This document shows, piece by piece, positions 1 through 5,111 of a stretch of DNA of 5,144 bases; the stretch's first letter is position 1, and each line of letters opens with the position of its first letter. Origin of the DNA: an uncultured Clostridia bacterium (GTDB lineage: Bacteria; Bacillota; Clostridia; TANB77; CAG-508); the NCBI GenBank assembly GCA_948946035.1, contig CARBKU010000109.1, forward strand, positions 1 through 5,144. The letters run 5' to 3'. The notes under the pieces are model-generated. The model did not search any database, was not told the DNA's origin, and was given only the letters and a program-made list of their open reading frames with translations. The position numbers and the translations under genes are program-made.

Positions 1-34
1 TGTCAAAAATATTTAATTGAAAAATTATTATTAA

Positions 35-62
35 TTTTGCTGGCTTTATGTATAAGGCCAGT
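35..62 (+). repeat. 28-bp direct repeat, copy 1, containing a hairpin (possible terminator of an upstream gene)
   Basis: These 28 bases recur without a mismatch at 1656-1683. Within the unit, bases 40-61 fold into a 9-bp stem (CTGGCTTTA against TAAGGCCAG, one G-T wobble) with a TGTA loop. It is followed by T, G and then TTTT, so it could end transcription of a gene lying left of the window. In two frames the left edge closes with a stop at 14-16 or 18-20, which would suit a gene ending just before this hairpin, but too little is visible to call that gene. The T-tract is short and interrupted by a G, so terminator activity is inferred. The repeat itself is directly visible. Confidence 0.8.
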
Positions 63-110
63 GTTTTATATATTAGGAAAGTCATACTGACTTTCTATTA
101 TATAAAACAC
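61..110. repeat. 50-nt imperfect long inverted repeat (hairpin)
   Basis: The whole 50-nt block folds back on itself. The outer stem is 12 perfect base pairs (61-72 with 99-110, GTGTTTTATATA against its complement). One mismatch, three more pairs and a single-base bulge follow, then an inner stem of AAAGTCA (78-84) with TGACTTT (88-94) around a 3-nt loop. Its first base is also the last base of the neighbouring terminator-like stem, so the two hairpins abut. No good T-tract follows in either direction, so it is not a typical terminator. It could be a transcript-processing structure, a MITE-like relic or a protein-binding palindrome. Confidence 0.7.
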
Positions 111-233
111 ATTTTGGTAGAAAATTTGAAATTGATGTTTCCCAAACTGTTCTACAATTAAATAAAAGCAATAAAATTTAAATATTGAGACAAGAAAATA
201 TATTTTTTAAATTCACATAATATCTTATACAGC
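111..233. other. AT-rich intergenic stretch without a supported gene
   Basis: This is the rest of the gene-free left 310 bases, between the long hairpin and the nuclease promoter. Short frames such as the eight-codon one starting at 135 have no ribosome binding site. A 9-bp inverted repeat (ACATAATAT at 215-223, ATATTATGT at 239-247) spans into the -35 region of the downstream promoter and could be a weak operator, but arms this AT-rich arise easily by chance. Confidence 0.5.
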
Positions 234-262
234 TTGAAATATTATGTAAAACTTGATATAAT
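234..262 (+). promoter_or_regulatory. Sigma-A-type promoter of the beta-CASP nuclease gene
   Basis: The -35 element is TTGAAA (234-239), one base from consensus. After exactly 17 bp comes a perfect -10, TATAAT (257-262), preceded by TGA (254-256), an extended -10. Transcription should begin near 269, leaving a leader of about 40 nt before the ATG at 311. GGAGG at 299-303 sits 7 nt ahead of that start. This is the best-matching promoter in the window, so the gene is probably transcribed on its own and well. Confidence 0.82.
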
Positions 263-310
263 AACGAACAGAAACTTTTATAAAAATGACTAAAATATGG
301 AGGTCTAAAT

Positions 311-1651
311 ATGAAGAAAAAAACAAATAAAAATTTTTATCTGCGGTTAGAAAGTTTAAGCTCAGAAGTAACAGGATCTTGTAATTATTGTGAATTGCAT
401 TTACCAAACAAGAAAGTAATTAAATTTTTAGTTGACTGTGGAACTTTTCTTGACAAAGATAGTTATGAATTAAATAAAACTTTTTCATTTGATGCAAGTG
501 AAATTGATTTTGCTATTGCAACTCACCACCATATTGACCATGTAGGTCGATTTGCAATGTTATATAATCAGGGCTATACAGGAAAAATTTATACATCAGC
601 ATATACAGCTGAGTATATGAAAAAAACGGCGATATCAAATTTTTATCGTCAGAGTAAAGAGTTTGGAAATTCACTATGGAGTGAAAATGATGCTATAACA
701 CTAATACAGAACATAGTTACATTAAAAAATAATGTCAAATTAGAAATCAATGAAAATATTGATATTATTTTTTTTAAGAACGCACATTGCCAAGGTGCAA
801 TTATGTGCATGTTAACCTGTAAATACATGAATGAAGAAAATATCAATGTGTTATGTACAGGGGATTATAAAGATAAGACTATTGTAAGAAATAGTTGGAT
901 TTCAGAAGAATACAAAAAACTTCCTGTCACAATAGTGACAGAGGCAACATATGGAATTGAAAGCAAGCCAAAGGAAAATTTTGATAGGCTTGTTATAAAG
1001 TCTGTTAATGAAAGAAAAAGTATATTAATTTCTGCAATAGGAGAAAGCATATTTGAAATTACATTAGCACGGATAAAAGAATTAAAGAAAATGGGGAAAA
1101 TAGAGTTAGATATGCCAATATATGTAGATATTAATCGTAAATTGGAAATCGACACTAAAACTTTAATGGCTATGCCATCAAATGTTACCTTTATAAAAAA
1201 GGTGCAAGAAAAGGCAAATGCCATTTATGACAATAGAAGAAAGATAATTCTTGTTACAGAAAGAGGAGGACTAGAATACTTTTTATCCTTTATGTTAGCA
1301 AATGAAGGAAATATGATTTTATTTACTAATCATATTCATTCAAAATCAAAACTATTTAAAGTATTAAATTCTGATAAGGGAGAGTATGTTGTATTTAATG
1401 ATAGAAAAGTCAAAAAGATGGCCAAAGTGTGTAGTACCGAAGAATTTGGTTGTCATGCTTATGTGCAAGAAATAGAAGAAAAATTGGTGGATTTTTTTGA
1501 AAATGTAAATGGAATCTTATTTGGACATGGTGATAAATATGCCAAACGAGAAGTAGCTTCTCATTTTAGTGAAAAAAAATCAATTCAGTGTTTTGTATTA
1601 AAAAGAAATAGGGCTTTTAGAATAAGTAACATGGGTATTAAATATGAATAA
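311..1651 (+). CDS. Beta-CASP metallo-beta-lactamase-fold ribonuclease-like hydrolase
   Basis: A 446-residue cytoplasmic protein with the beta-CASP nuclease layout (CPSF73/YSH1-like) and typical length for single-domain bacterial members. The lactamase-fold metal ligands are all visible: Asp42 in VDCG, the HxHxDH signature (His72, His74, Asp76, His77), His159 in NAHCQGA and Asp185 in CTGD. EVTGSC at 19-24 is the usual N-terminal strand of the family. The beta-CASP insert has motif A Glu211 (TEATYG), motif B His382 (GCHAY, where SAHAD is usual) and motif C His406 (FGHGD). Family members cut or trim RNA with two zinc ions; the substrate here is unknown. There is no KH domain or RNase J-type C-terminal extension. 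No signal peptide or membrane segment is seen. The start is set by GGAGG 7 nt upstream. The gene has its own promoter and lies between 28-bp direct repeats, suggesting it may be an inserted unit. Family assignment is firm; the biological role is not. Confidence 0.93.
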   Translation: MKKKTNKNFYLRLESLSSEVTGSCNYCELHLPNKKVIKFLVDCGTFLDKDSYELNKTFSFDASEIDFAIATHHHIDHVGRFAMLYNQGYTGKIYTSAYTAEYMKKTAISNFYRQSKEFGNSLWSENDAITLIQNIVTLKNNVKLEINENIDIIFFKNAHCQGAIMCMLTCKYMNEENINVLCTGDYKDKTIVRNSWISEEYKKLPVTIVTEATYGIESKPKENFDRLVIKSVNERKSILISAIGESIFEITLARIKELKKMGKIELDMPIYVDINRKLEIDTKTLMAMPSNVTFIKKVQEKANAIYDNRRKIILVTERGGLEYFLSFMLANEGNMILFTNHIHSKSKLFKVLNSDKGEYVVFNDRKVKKMAKVCSTEEFGCHAYVQEIEEKLVDFFENVNGILFGHGDKYAKREVASHFSEKKSIQCFVLKRNRAFRISNMGIKYE

Positions 1652-1655
1652 TTTG

Positions 1656-1683
1656 TTTTGCTGGCTTTATGTATAAGGCCAGT
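1656..1683 (+). repeat. 28-bp direct repeat, copy 2
   Basis: An exact match to 35-62 in the same orientation, offset by 1621 bp. It begins 4 nt after the nuclease stop codon. The match stops abruptly: the bases on both sides differ between the copies (A versus G before, G versus T after). The two copies bracket one promoter, one gene and the 50-nt hairpin. Confidence 0.88.
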
Positions 1684-1687
1684 TTTA
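1661..1687 (+). terminator. Rho-independent-like terminator after the nuclease gene
   Basis: CTGGCTTTA (1661-1669) pairs with TAAGGCCAG (1674-1682) around a TGTA loop, with a GC-containing base, and is followed directly by TTTT (1683-1686). Its position 9 nt after the nuclease stop codon fits a terminator. The T-tract is short, so some read-through is likely. The structure lies wholly inside the 28-bp repeat. Confidence 0.65.
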
Positions 1688-1696
1688 ATAACTAAC

Positions 1697-1750
1697 AAAG
1701 GAGTTACAATAGATATATCAAATTTAGTACCAATGCAAGTAGAAAAATAA
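1697..1750 (+). pseudogene. Possible decayed small ORF with a perfect Shine-Dalgarno but ATA in place of a start
   Basis: AAAGGAG (1697-1703) is an excellent ribosome binding site with no conventional start at the right distance. An ATA at 1709-1711, 5 nt downstream, opens a frame that would read MDISNLVPMQVEK (first residue if ATA were ATG) and then a TAA at 1748-1750. After this stop the same frame stays open for another 31 codons, to the TAA at 1844-1846. This could be the remnant of a lost gene, a rare ATA start, or chance. I do not recognise the peptide, and the promoter of the next gene lies within the later part of the frame. Confidence 0.25.
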
Positions 1751-1798
1751 ATACAGTTGGAATTTAAGAAATTCACCCTAGACGAAGTAGTCAATTTC

Positions 1799-1827
1799 TT
1801 GACACATTATATTATATATGGTAATCT
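1799..1827 (+). promoter_or_regulatory. Promoter of the acyl-CoA synthetase gene
   Basis: A perfect -35, TTGACA (1799-1804), is followed after 17 bp by TAATCT (1822-1827), which keeps the most conserved first, second and last bases of a -10. TG at 1819-1820 makes it an extended -10. Transcription would begin near 1834, inside the palindrome centred there. The leader before the ATG at 1858 would be only about 24 nt and would include AAGGAG (1845-1850). Confidence 0.7.
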
Positions 1828-1844
1828 AGTATCGAATACTAGAT
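1824..1844. promoter_or_regulatory. Perfect 9+9 bp palindrome over the predicted start site: candidate repressor operator
   Basis: ATCTAGTAT (1824-1832) and ATACTAGAT (1836-1844) are perfect inverted arms around CGA. The block overlaps the last bases of the -10 and the predicted transcription start, and ends right before the Shine-Dalgarno. Because transcription would begin near its centre, the RNA would not carry the full hairpin, which favours a DNA operator over an RNA structure. The core TAGTAY-N3-RTACTA resembles, from memory, the TAGTAC-type half sites of FapR, the malonyl-CoA-responsive lipid repressor of Bacillus. That would suit a fatty acid activation gene. The regulator's identity is inference; a TetR- or MarR-family protein is equally possible. 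Confidence 0.6.
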
Positions 1845-1857
1845 AAGGAGTTTAATT

Positions 1858-3561
1858 ATGGGTGATTTTAAATATCTTGAAGCAACAGAGTTTGAAAATA
1901 TTAAGGAATTAATATATCATTCAGCAAAAAAATACAAAGATAATACAGCATTTATATTAAAAGAAAAGAAAGAAAAAGAAGTACAATACAAAAATATCAG
2001 TTATGAAAAATTTTTAGAAGACATAAATGCTTTAGGAACAAAATTTTATAATTTAGGATACAAAAATAAAAGAGTAGCAATTGTAGGAAGAAATAGTTAT
2101 GGTTGGGTATTAACACATTTAGCAAACTTATTAGGAGGAATGTTATCAATACCATTAGATAAAGAGTTACAAGTAGACGAATTAGAAAGTTGTATATTAA
2201 GAAGTAAAGCAGATGTAGTAGTATTTGATGAAAAATATATAGGAAATATAAAAGAGATACAAAACAGAAACAATTGTAAAGCAGAACAATATATATGCAT
2301 GAACAAACTAGAAGGATATTTAAATATACAAGACCTTATAAAACAGGGAAAAGAATTGATAGAAAAAGGAAATAAAGAATATATAGAAGCAGAAATAGAT
2401 TCATACAAAATGAATATATTATTATTCACATCAGGAACAACATCAAAATCAAAAGCAGTTATGTTATCACAAAATAACATAGCATCAAACGTATATGGAA
2501 TGCAACAAGTTGAAAAATTATATCCTACAGACATAAACTTAGCATTTTTACCATTTCACCATGTATTTGGTTCAACTGGAATGATTATGATGCTTGCATG
2601 TGGATTAACAACAGCATTTCCAGATGGATTAAGATATGTATCTCAAAACCTAAAAGAATATAAAGTATCAGTATTTGTAGGAGTTCCACTATTAGTTGAA
2701 GCAATATACAAAAAAGTAGAGCAAGGGATAGAAAAACAAGGAAAAACAAAAACAGTAAACATAGCTAAAAAAATAAGTAATTTCTTATTAAAGATGCACA
2801 TAGATATTAGAAAAAAACTATTCAAGCAAATAATAGATGAACTAGGTGGACATTTAAGATTTGTAATATCAGGAGGAGCACCATTAGACAGAAAAGTAGC
2901 AAAAGGATTTAATGAAATAGGATTAGAGGTAGTTCAAGGATATGGATTAACAGAAACAGCACCTGTTATAGCAGCAGAAAACTATAAAATAAAAAAATAT
3001 GGTTCAATAGGAACAAACATGCCTAATGTAGAAATAGAATTTGAAGATAAAGACGAAAATGGAATAGGAGAACTAAAAGTAAAAGGACCAAACATAATGC
3101 TTGGATATTACGAAAACGAAGAAGCAACAAAAGAAGTAATAAAAGATGGATGGTTTTATACAGGAGACTTAGGATATAAAGACAAAAATGGATATATATT
3201 TATTACAGGAAGAAAAAAAGACATGATAGTATTAAAAAACGGAAAAAAAGTATTTCCAGAAGAATTAGAAATGTTAATAAATAGAATAGACATAGTAAAA
3301 GAATGTATGGTATTTGGAATGCCAAACGAAAGTAATAAAAATGATGTAAAATTATCTGTAAAAATAGTATATGACAAAGAAGAAGCAAGCAAAAAATATC
3401 CTGAAGAAAACATAGAAGAAATACTATGGAATAAAATAAAAGAAATAAATAAAACATTTCCACCATACAAATACATAAAAAATATGATATTGACAGAAGA
3501 AGAACTAATAAAAACAACAACTAAAAAAATCAAAAGAAATGAAGAAATGAAACGAATATAG
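1858..3561 (+). CDS. AMP-forming acyl-CoA synthetase (long-chain fatty acid-CoA ligase type)
   Basis: A 567-residue adenylate-forming enzyme that activates a carboxylic acid, probably a fatty acid, with ATP to an acyl-AMP and then the CoA thioester. The ANL motifs appear in order: A3 phosphate loop TSGTTSKSKA (191-200), A4 region FHHVFGST (233-240), SGGAPLD (338-344), A5 GYGLTE (361-366), A7 YTGDL (434-438), A8 hinge GRKKDMIV (451-458), and the C-terminal A10 with catalytic Lys557 in TTTKKIKR. Length and the spread of motifs fit a complete enzyme of the FadD/FAA1 class. Departures from consensus are Ser196, Ser198 and Ala200 in the A3 loop (usually G, P, G) and Lys in place of Gly just before Lys557. 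There are no membrane segments, so it is cytosolic or peripheral. AAGGAG lies 7 nt before the ATG. The gene stands alone with its own promoter, a palindromic candidate operator and a terminator. Nearly all isoleucines use ATA. Chain-length preference cannot be read from the sequence. Confidence 0.96.
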   Translation: MGDFKYLEATEFENIKELIYHSAKKYKDNTAFILKEKKEKEVQYKNISYEKFLEDINALGTKFYNLGYKNKRVAIVGRNSYGWVLTHLANLLGGMLSIPLDKELQVDELESCILRSKADVVVFDEKYIGNIKEIQNRNNCKAEQYICMNKLEGYLNIQDLIKQGKELIEKGNKEYIEAEIDSYKMNILLFTSGTTSKSKAVMLSQNNIASNVYGMQQVEKLYPTDINLAFLPFHHVFGSTGMIMMLACGLTTAFPDGLRYVSQNLKEYKVSVFVGVPLLVEAIYKKVEQGIEKQGKTKTVNIAKKISNFLLKMHIDIRKKLFKQIIDELGGHLRFVISGGAPLDRKVAKGFNEIGLEVVQGYGLTETAPVIAAENYKIKKYGSIGTNMPNVEIEFEDKDENGIGELKVKGPNIMLGYYENEEATKEVIKDGWFYTGDLGYKDKNGYIFITGRKKDMIVLKNGKKVFPEELEMLINRIDIVKECMVFGMPNESNKNDVKLSVKIVYDKEEASKKYPEENIEEILWNKIKEINKTFPPYKYIKNMILTEEELIKTTTKKIKRNEEMKRI

Positions 3562-3590
3562 GGACAGTCTTTTGCTGTCTCATTTTTTTT
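3561..3590 (+). terminator. Rho-independent terminator of the acyl-CoA synthetase gene
   Basis: GGGACAG (3561-3567) pairs with CTGTCTC (3575-3581), 7 bp including one G-T wobble, around a 7-nt loop. An A and then eight consecutive T (3583-3590) follow. It begins inside the stop codon, and the T-tract makes it the most convincing terminator in the window. The structure is part of the 36-bp repeat, so the repeat appears to serve as the terminator. Confidence 0.8.
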
Positions 3591-3596
3591 GTCGAA
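3561..3596 (+). repeat. 36-bp inverted repeat, left arm
   Basis: This block matches the reverse complement of 4189-4224 at 30 of 36 positions with no gaps. The outer 11 bases (GGGACAGTCTT) and the inner 12 (TTTTTTGTCGAA) match exactly. Similarity ends sharply at both edges. The first G is also the last base of the TAG stop of the acyl-CoA synthetase, so the element sits exactly at the gene's end. A GGGACAG end with an internal GACAG/CTGTC hairpin is reminiscent of REP-like elements spread in Firmicutes genomes; that comparison is from memory and unchecked. Confidence 0.8.
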
Positions 3597-3627
3597 ATTT
3601 CTGTATTGAATTATATTTTCATAAAAA

Positions 3628-3656
3628 AGAAAATAAATTTACTAAATTTATTTTTT
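3628..3656. repeat. AT-only hairpin upstream of the Nudix-ABC promoter
   Basis: AAAATAAATTT (3630-3640) and AAATTTATTTT (3644-3654) are a perfect 11-bp inverted repeat around ACT. One wobble and one more pair extend the stem outwards to 3628 and 3656. It contains no G or C in the stem, so it is weak as RNA. It could be a secondary terminator, a protein-binding site, or a chance product of AT-rich sequence. Confidence 0.5.
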
Positions 3657-3686
3657 CAAAAAGTCGAAACTTAAAAACATAAAGTA

Positions 3687-3715
3687 TTGATAAAAAAACG
3701 TTCAAATGATAAAAT
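3687..3715 (+). promoter_or_regulatory. Sigma-A-type promoter of the Nudix-ABC operon
   Basis: TTGATA (3687-3692, one base off consensus) is followed after exactly 17 bp by TAAAAT (3710-3715, one base off), with TG at 3707-3708 giving an extended -10. The predicted start is near 3722, leaving a short leader that contains the ribosome binding site AAAGGGAGG (3726-3734). The promoter lies inside the segment bounded by the 36-bp inverted repeats, so the module carries its own promoter and drives the downstream ABC genes. Confidence 0.75.
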
Positions 3716-3745
3716 ATTTAAAGATAAAGGGAGGCATAGAAAGAT

Positions 3746-5110
3746 ATGATAAGAATAGGTAAAAAAATGGAAGGAATTAAATACACTAAAAGGATAGGTG
3801 CATACGTAATTATAGAGCGAGAAGAAGATAACAAAATAGGAATAGCCACAACAATAGAAGGAGACTATTTTTTCTTAGGTGGAGGACTAGAAAACGAAGA
3901 GACAGAAGAAGAAGCTTTAAAAAGAGAATTATTAGAAGAAAGTGGATATAGTATAAAAAATGTTAAGTATTTTGATAAAGTTACTGCATGGGCTGATGGG
4001 GGGAGTAGAGGGCCATTAGATGTTACTGCAACTTTTTATATTGCAGAATTTGATAAAAAAATAGTAGAACCTACAGAAAAAGACCATAAAGTAATATGGG
4101 TAGATGCAAATGAATATAAAGATAAACTATATCATGAATATCAAAGATACATATTAAATAAATATATAGAAAATAAGCAAAGTCATAATTCGACAAAAAA
4201 GACGATACAAAATAAGACTGTCCCCCTAATCTTAAAAAATGTCTCAAAAACTTTTGCAGATAAGAAAGTAGTGGATAATATTTCTTTTAAGCTAGAAAAG
4301 CCAGGTGTTTTTGGTCTTCTTGGAACAAATGGAGCTGGAAAGACTACTACAATTAGAATGATTTTGGGAATTATTAAAAAAGGAAGCGGAGAAGTTACTT
4401 GGAATGGAAATGCAGTAGATAGAAAAAATGTTAATTTTGGATATTTACCTGAAGAAAGAGGTGTATATCCAAAGGTTAAAATAGAAGATCAATTGATGTA
4501 TTTTGCGAAGTTAAAAGGTATGGAAACAAAAGAGGCAAAAGATTCTATTCAAAAATGGGCTAAGAAATTAAAGGTGGAAGAGTATTTAGGAATGCAAGCT
4601 GAAAAATTGTCAAAAGGGAATCAACAAAAGATTCAATTTATGACAGCTGTGATTCATGACCCAGAATTGATTGTGTTGGATGAACCTTTTAGTGGTTTGG
4701 ATCCTGTTAATACAGAGATTTTGAAAAATATTATAATAGAACTAGTTTCAAATGGAAAATACATTATTATGTCAGCACATCAAATGGCAACAATTGAAGA
4801 GTTTTGTACAGATATATTAATATTAAATAAAGGAAAAACAGTACTACAGGGAAATTTAAAAGAAATAAAAGAAACATATCCAGCAAATCGTGTTGAAATA
4901 GATACAAACCAAGATATTAGTTCTTTCATAGAAAAATTTAATTTAAGTATTGAAAATGAAAAAGATAATCAATATGTAATTAAGATTACAGAAGAGGAAA
5001 AAGCACATGAACTTTTAACTGAGTTAGTAAAAAATAAAATACAAATTAATAAATTTGAAATTAAAAAGCCAACATTAAATGATATTTTTATAGAAAAGGT
5101 AGGCGAGTAG
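3746..5110 (+). CDS. Fused Nudix hydrolase and NatA-like ABC transporter ATP-binding protein
   Basis: One uninterrupted 454-residue frame joins two complete domains. Residues 1 to about 145 are a Nudix hydrolase with a perfect Nudix box at 46-68 (Gly46, Glu52, REL-LEESGY with Glu61, Glu64 and Glu65). Such domains hydrolyse nucleoside diphosphates linked to another group; the substrate is unknown. Residues about 161-454 are an ABC ATPase of usual NatA/YhaQ length: Walker A GTNGAGKT (193-200), YLPEER in the Q-loop region with Glu instead of Gln, signature LSKGN (288-292), Walker B and D-loop IVLDEPFSGLD (309-319), and switch His345. A C-terminal accessory domain of the kind common after such ATPases (about 382-454) follows. 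The linker STKKTIQNKTVP (149-160) is encoded by the right 36-bp repeat. The start at 3746 has AAAGGGAGG 11 nt upstream; Met8 would be too far from it. The ABC part has no ATG, GTG or TTG start with a ribosome site at its own beginning. It likely powers the permease encoded next. A misassembly at the repeat is the main alternative to a true fusion. Confidence 0.88.
   Translation: MIRIGKKMEGIKYTKRIGAYVIIEREEDNKIGIATTIEGDYFFLGGGLENEETEEEALKRELLEESGYSIKNVKYFDKVTAWADGGSRGPLDVTATFYIAEFDKKIVEPTEKDHKVIWVDANEYKDKLYHEYQRYILNKYIENKQSHNSTKKTIQNKTVPLILKNVSKTFADKKVVDNISFKLEKPGVFGLLGTNGAGKTTTIRMILGIIKKGSGEVTWNGNAVDRKNVNFGYLPEERGVYPKVKIEDQLMYFAKLKGMETKEAKDSIQKWAKKLKVEEYLGMQAEKLSKGNQQKIQFMTAVIHDPELIVLDEPFSGLDPVNTEILKNIIIELVSNGKYIIMSAHQMATIEEFCTDILILNKGKTVLQGNLKEIKETYPANRVEIDTNQDISSFIEKFNLSIENEKDNQYVIKITEEEKAHELLTELVKNKIQINKFEIKKPTLNDIFIEKVGE
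4189..4224 (-). repeat. 36-bp inverted repeat, right arm, inside the coding sequence
   Basis: The reverse complement of 3561-3596 at 30 of 36 positions, no gaps, opposite orientation. It lies in frame and encodes residues 149-160 of the fusion. Together the arms bound 664 bp (3561-4224) holding a terminator, a promoter and the Nudix domain. No convincing target-site duplication is seen outside the arms. Unlike the left arm, this copy has lost the internal GACAG/CTGTC pairing, because that half has diverged. Confidence 0.8.
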
Positions 5111-5111
5111 T

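Noticed and set aside
1..90. Frame 1 is open from the left edge to TGA at 88-90, suggesting the end of an upstream gene
   Set aside because: It would run through the terminator-like hairpin and half of the long inverted repeat; the other two frames stop before the hairpin, which is more natural. No protein family is recognisable.
286..330. A 14-codon upstream frame starting ATG at 286 and overlapping the nuclease start, like a leader peptide
   Set aside because: It has no ribosome binding site, and its frame includes the Shine-Dalgarno of the nuclease gene itself; most likely chance.
865..1224. 119-codon minus-strand frame opposite the nuclease gene
   Set aside because: Same reason: antisense shadow of a well-supported gene, with no ribosome site or family signature.
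35..1683. CRISPR array, because of repeated 28-bp palindromic units
   Set aside because: Only two copies, 1.6 kb apart with a gene between them; no regular spacers.
1766..1800. 8-bp inverted repeat AAGAAATT/AATTTCTT with a 19-nt spacer touching the -35 of the acyl-CoA synthetase promoter
   Set aside because: Short, AT-rich and widely spaced; expected by chance at this composition, and the palindrome at 1824-1844 is a much better operator candidate.
2097..2534. Long open frames on the minus strand opposite the acyl-CoA synthetase (also at 3156-3533)
   Set aside because: They lie wholly antisense to a gene with firm motifs; their Ser/Phe/Ile-rich composition is what the complement of A-rich codons gives.
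3561..4224. Insertion sequence with 36-bp terminal inverted repeats
   Set aside because: No transposase is encoded between the arms, and no target-site duplication is evident; at most a non-autonomous or REP-like element pair.
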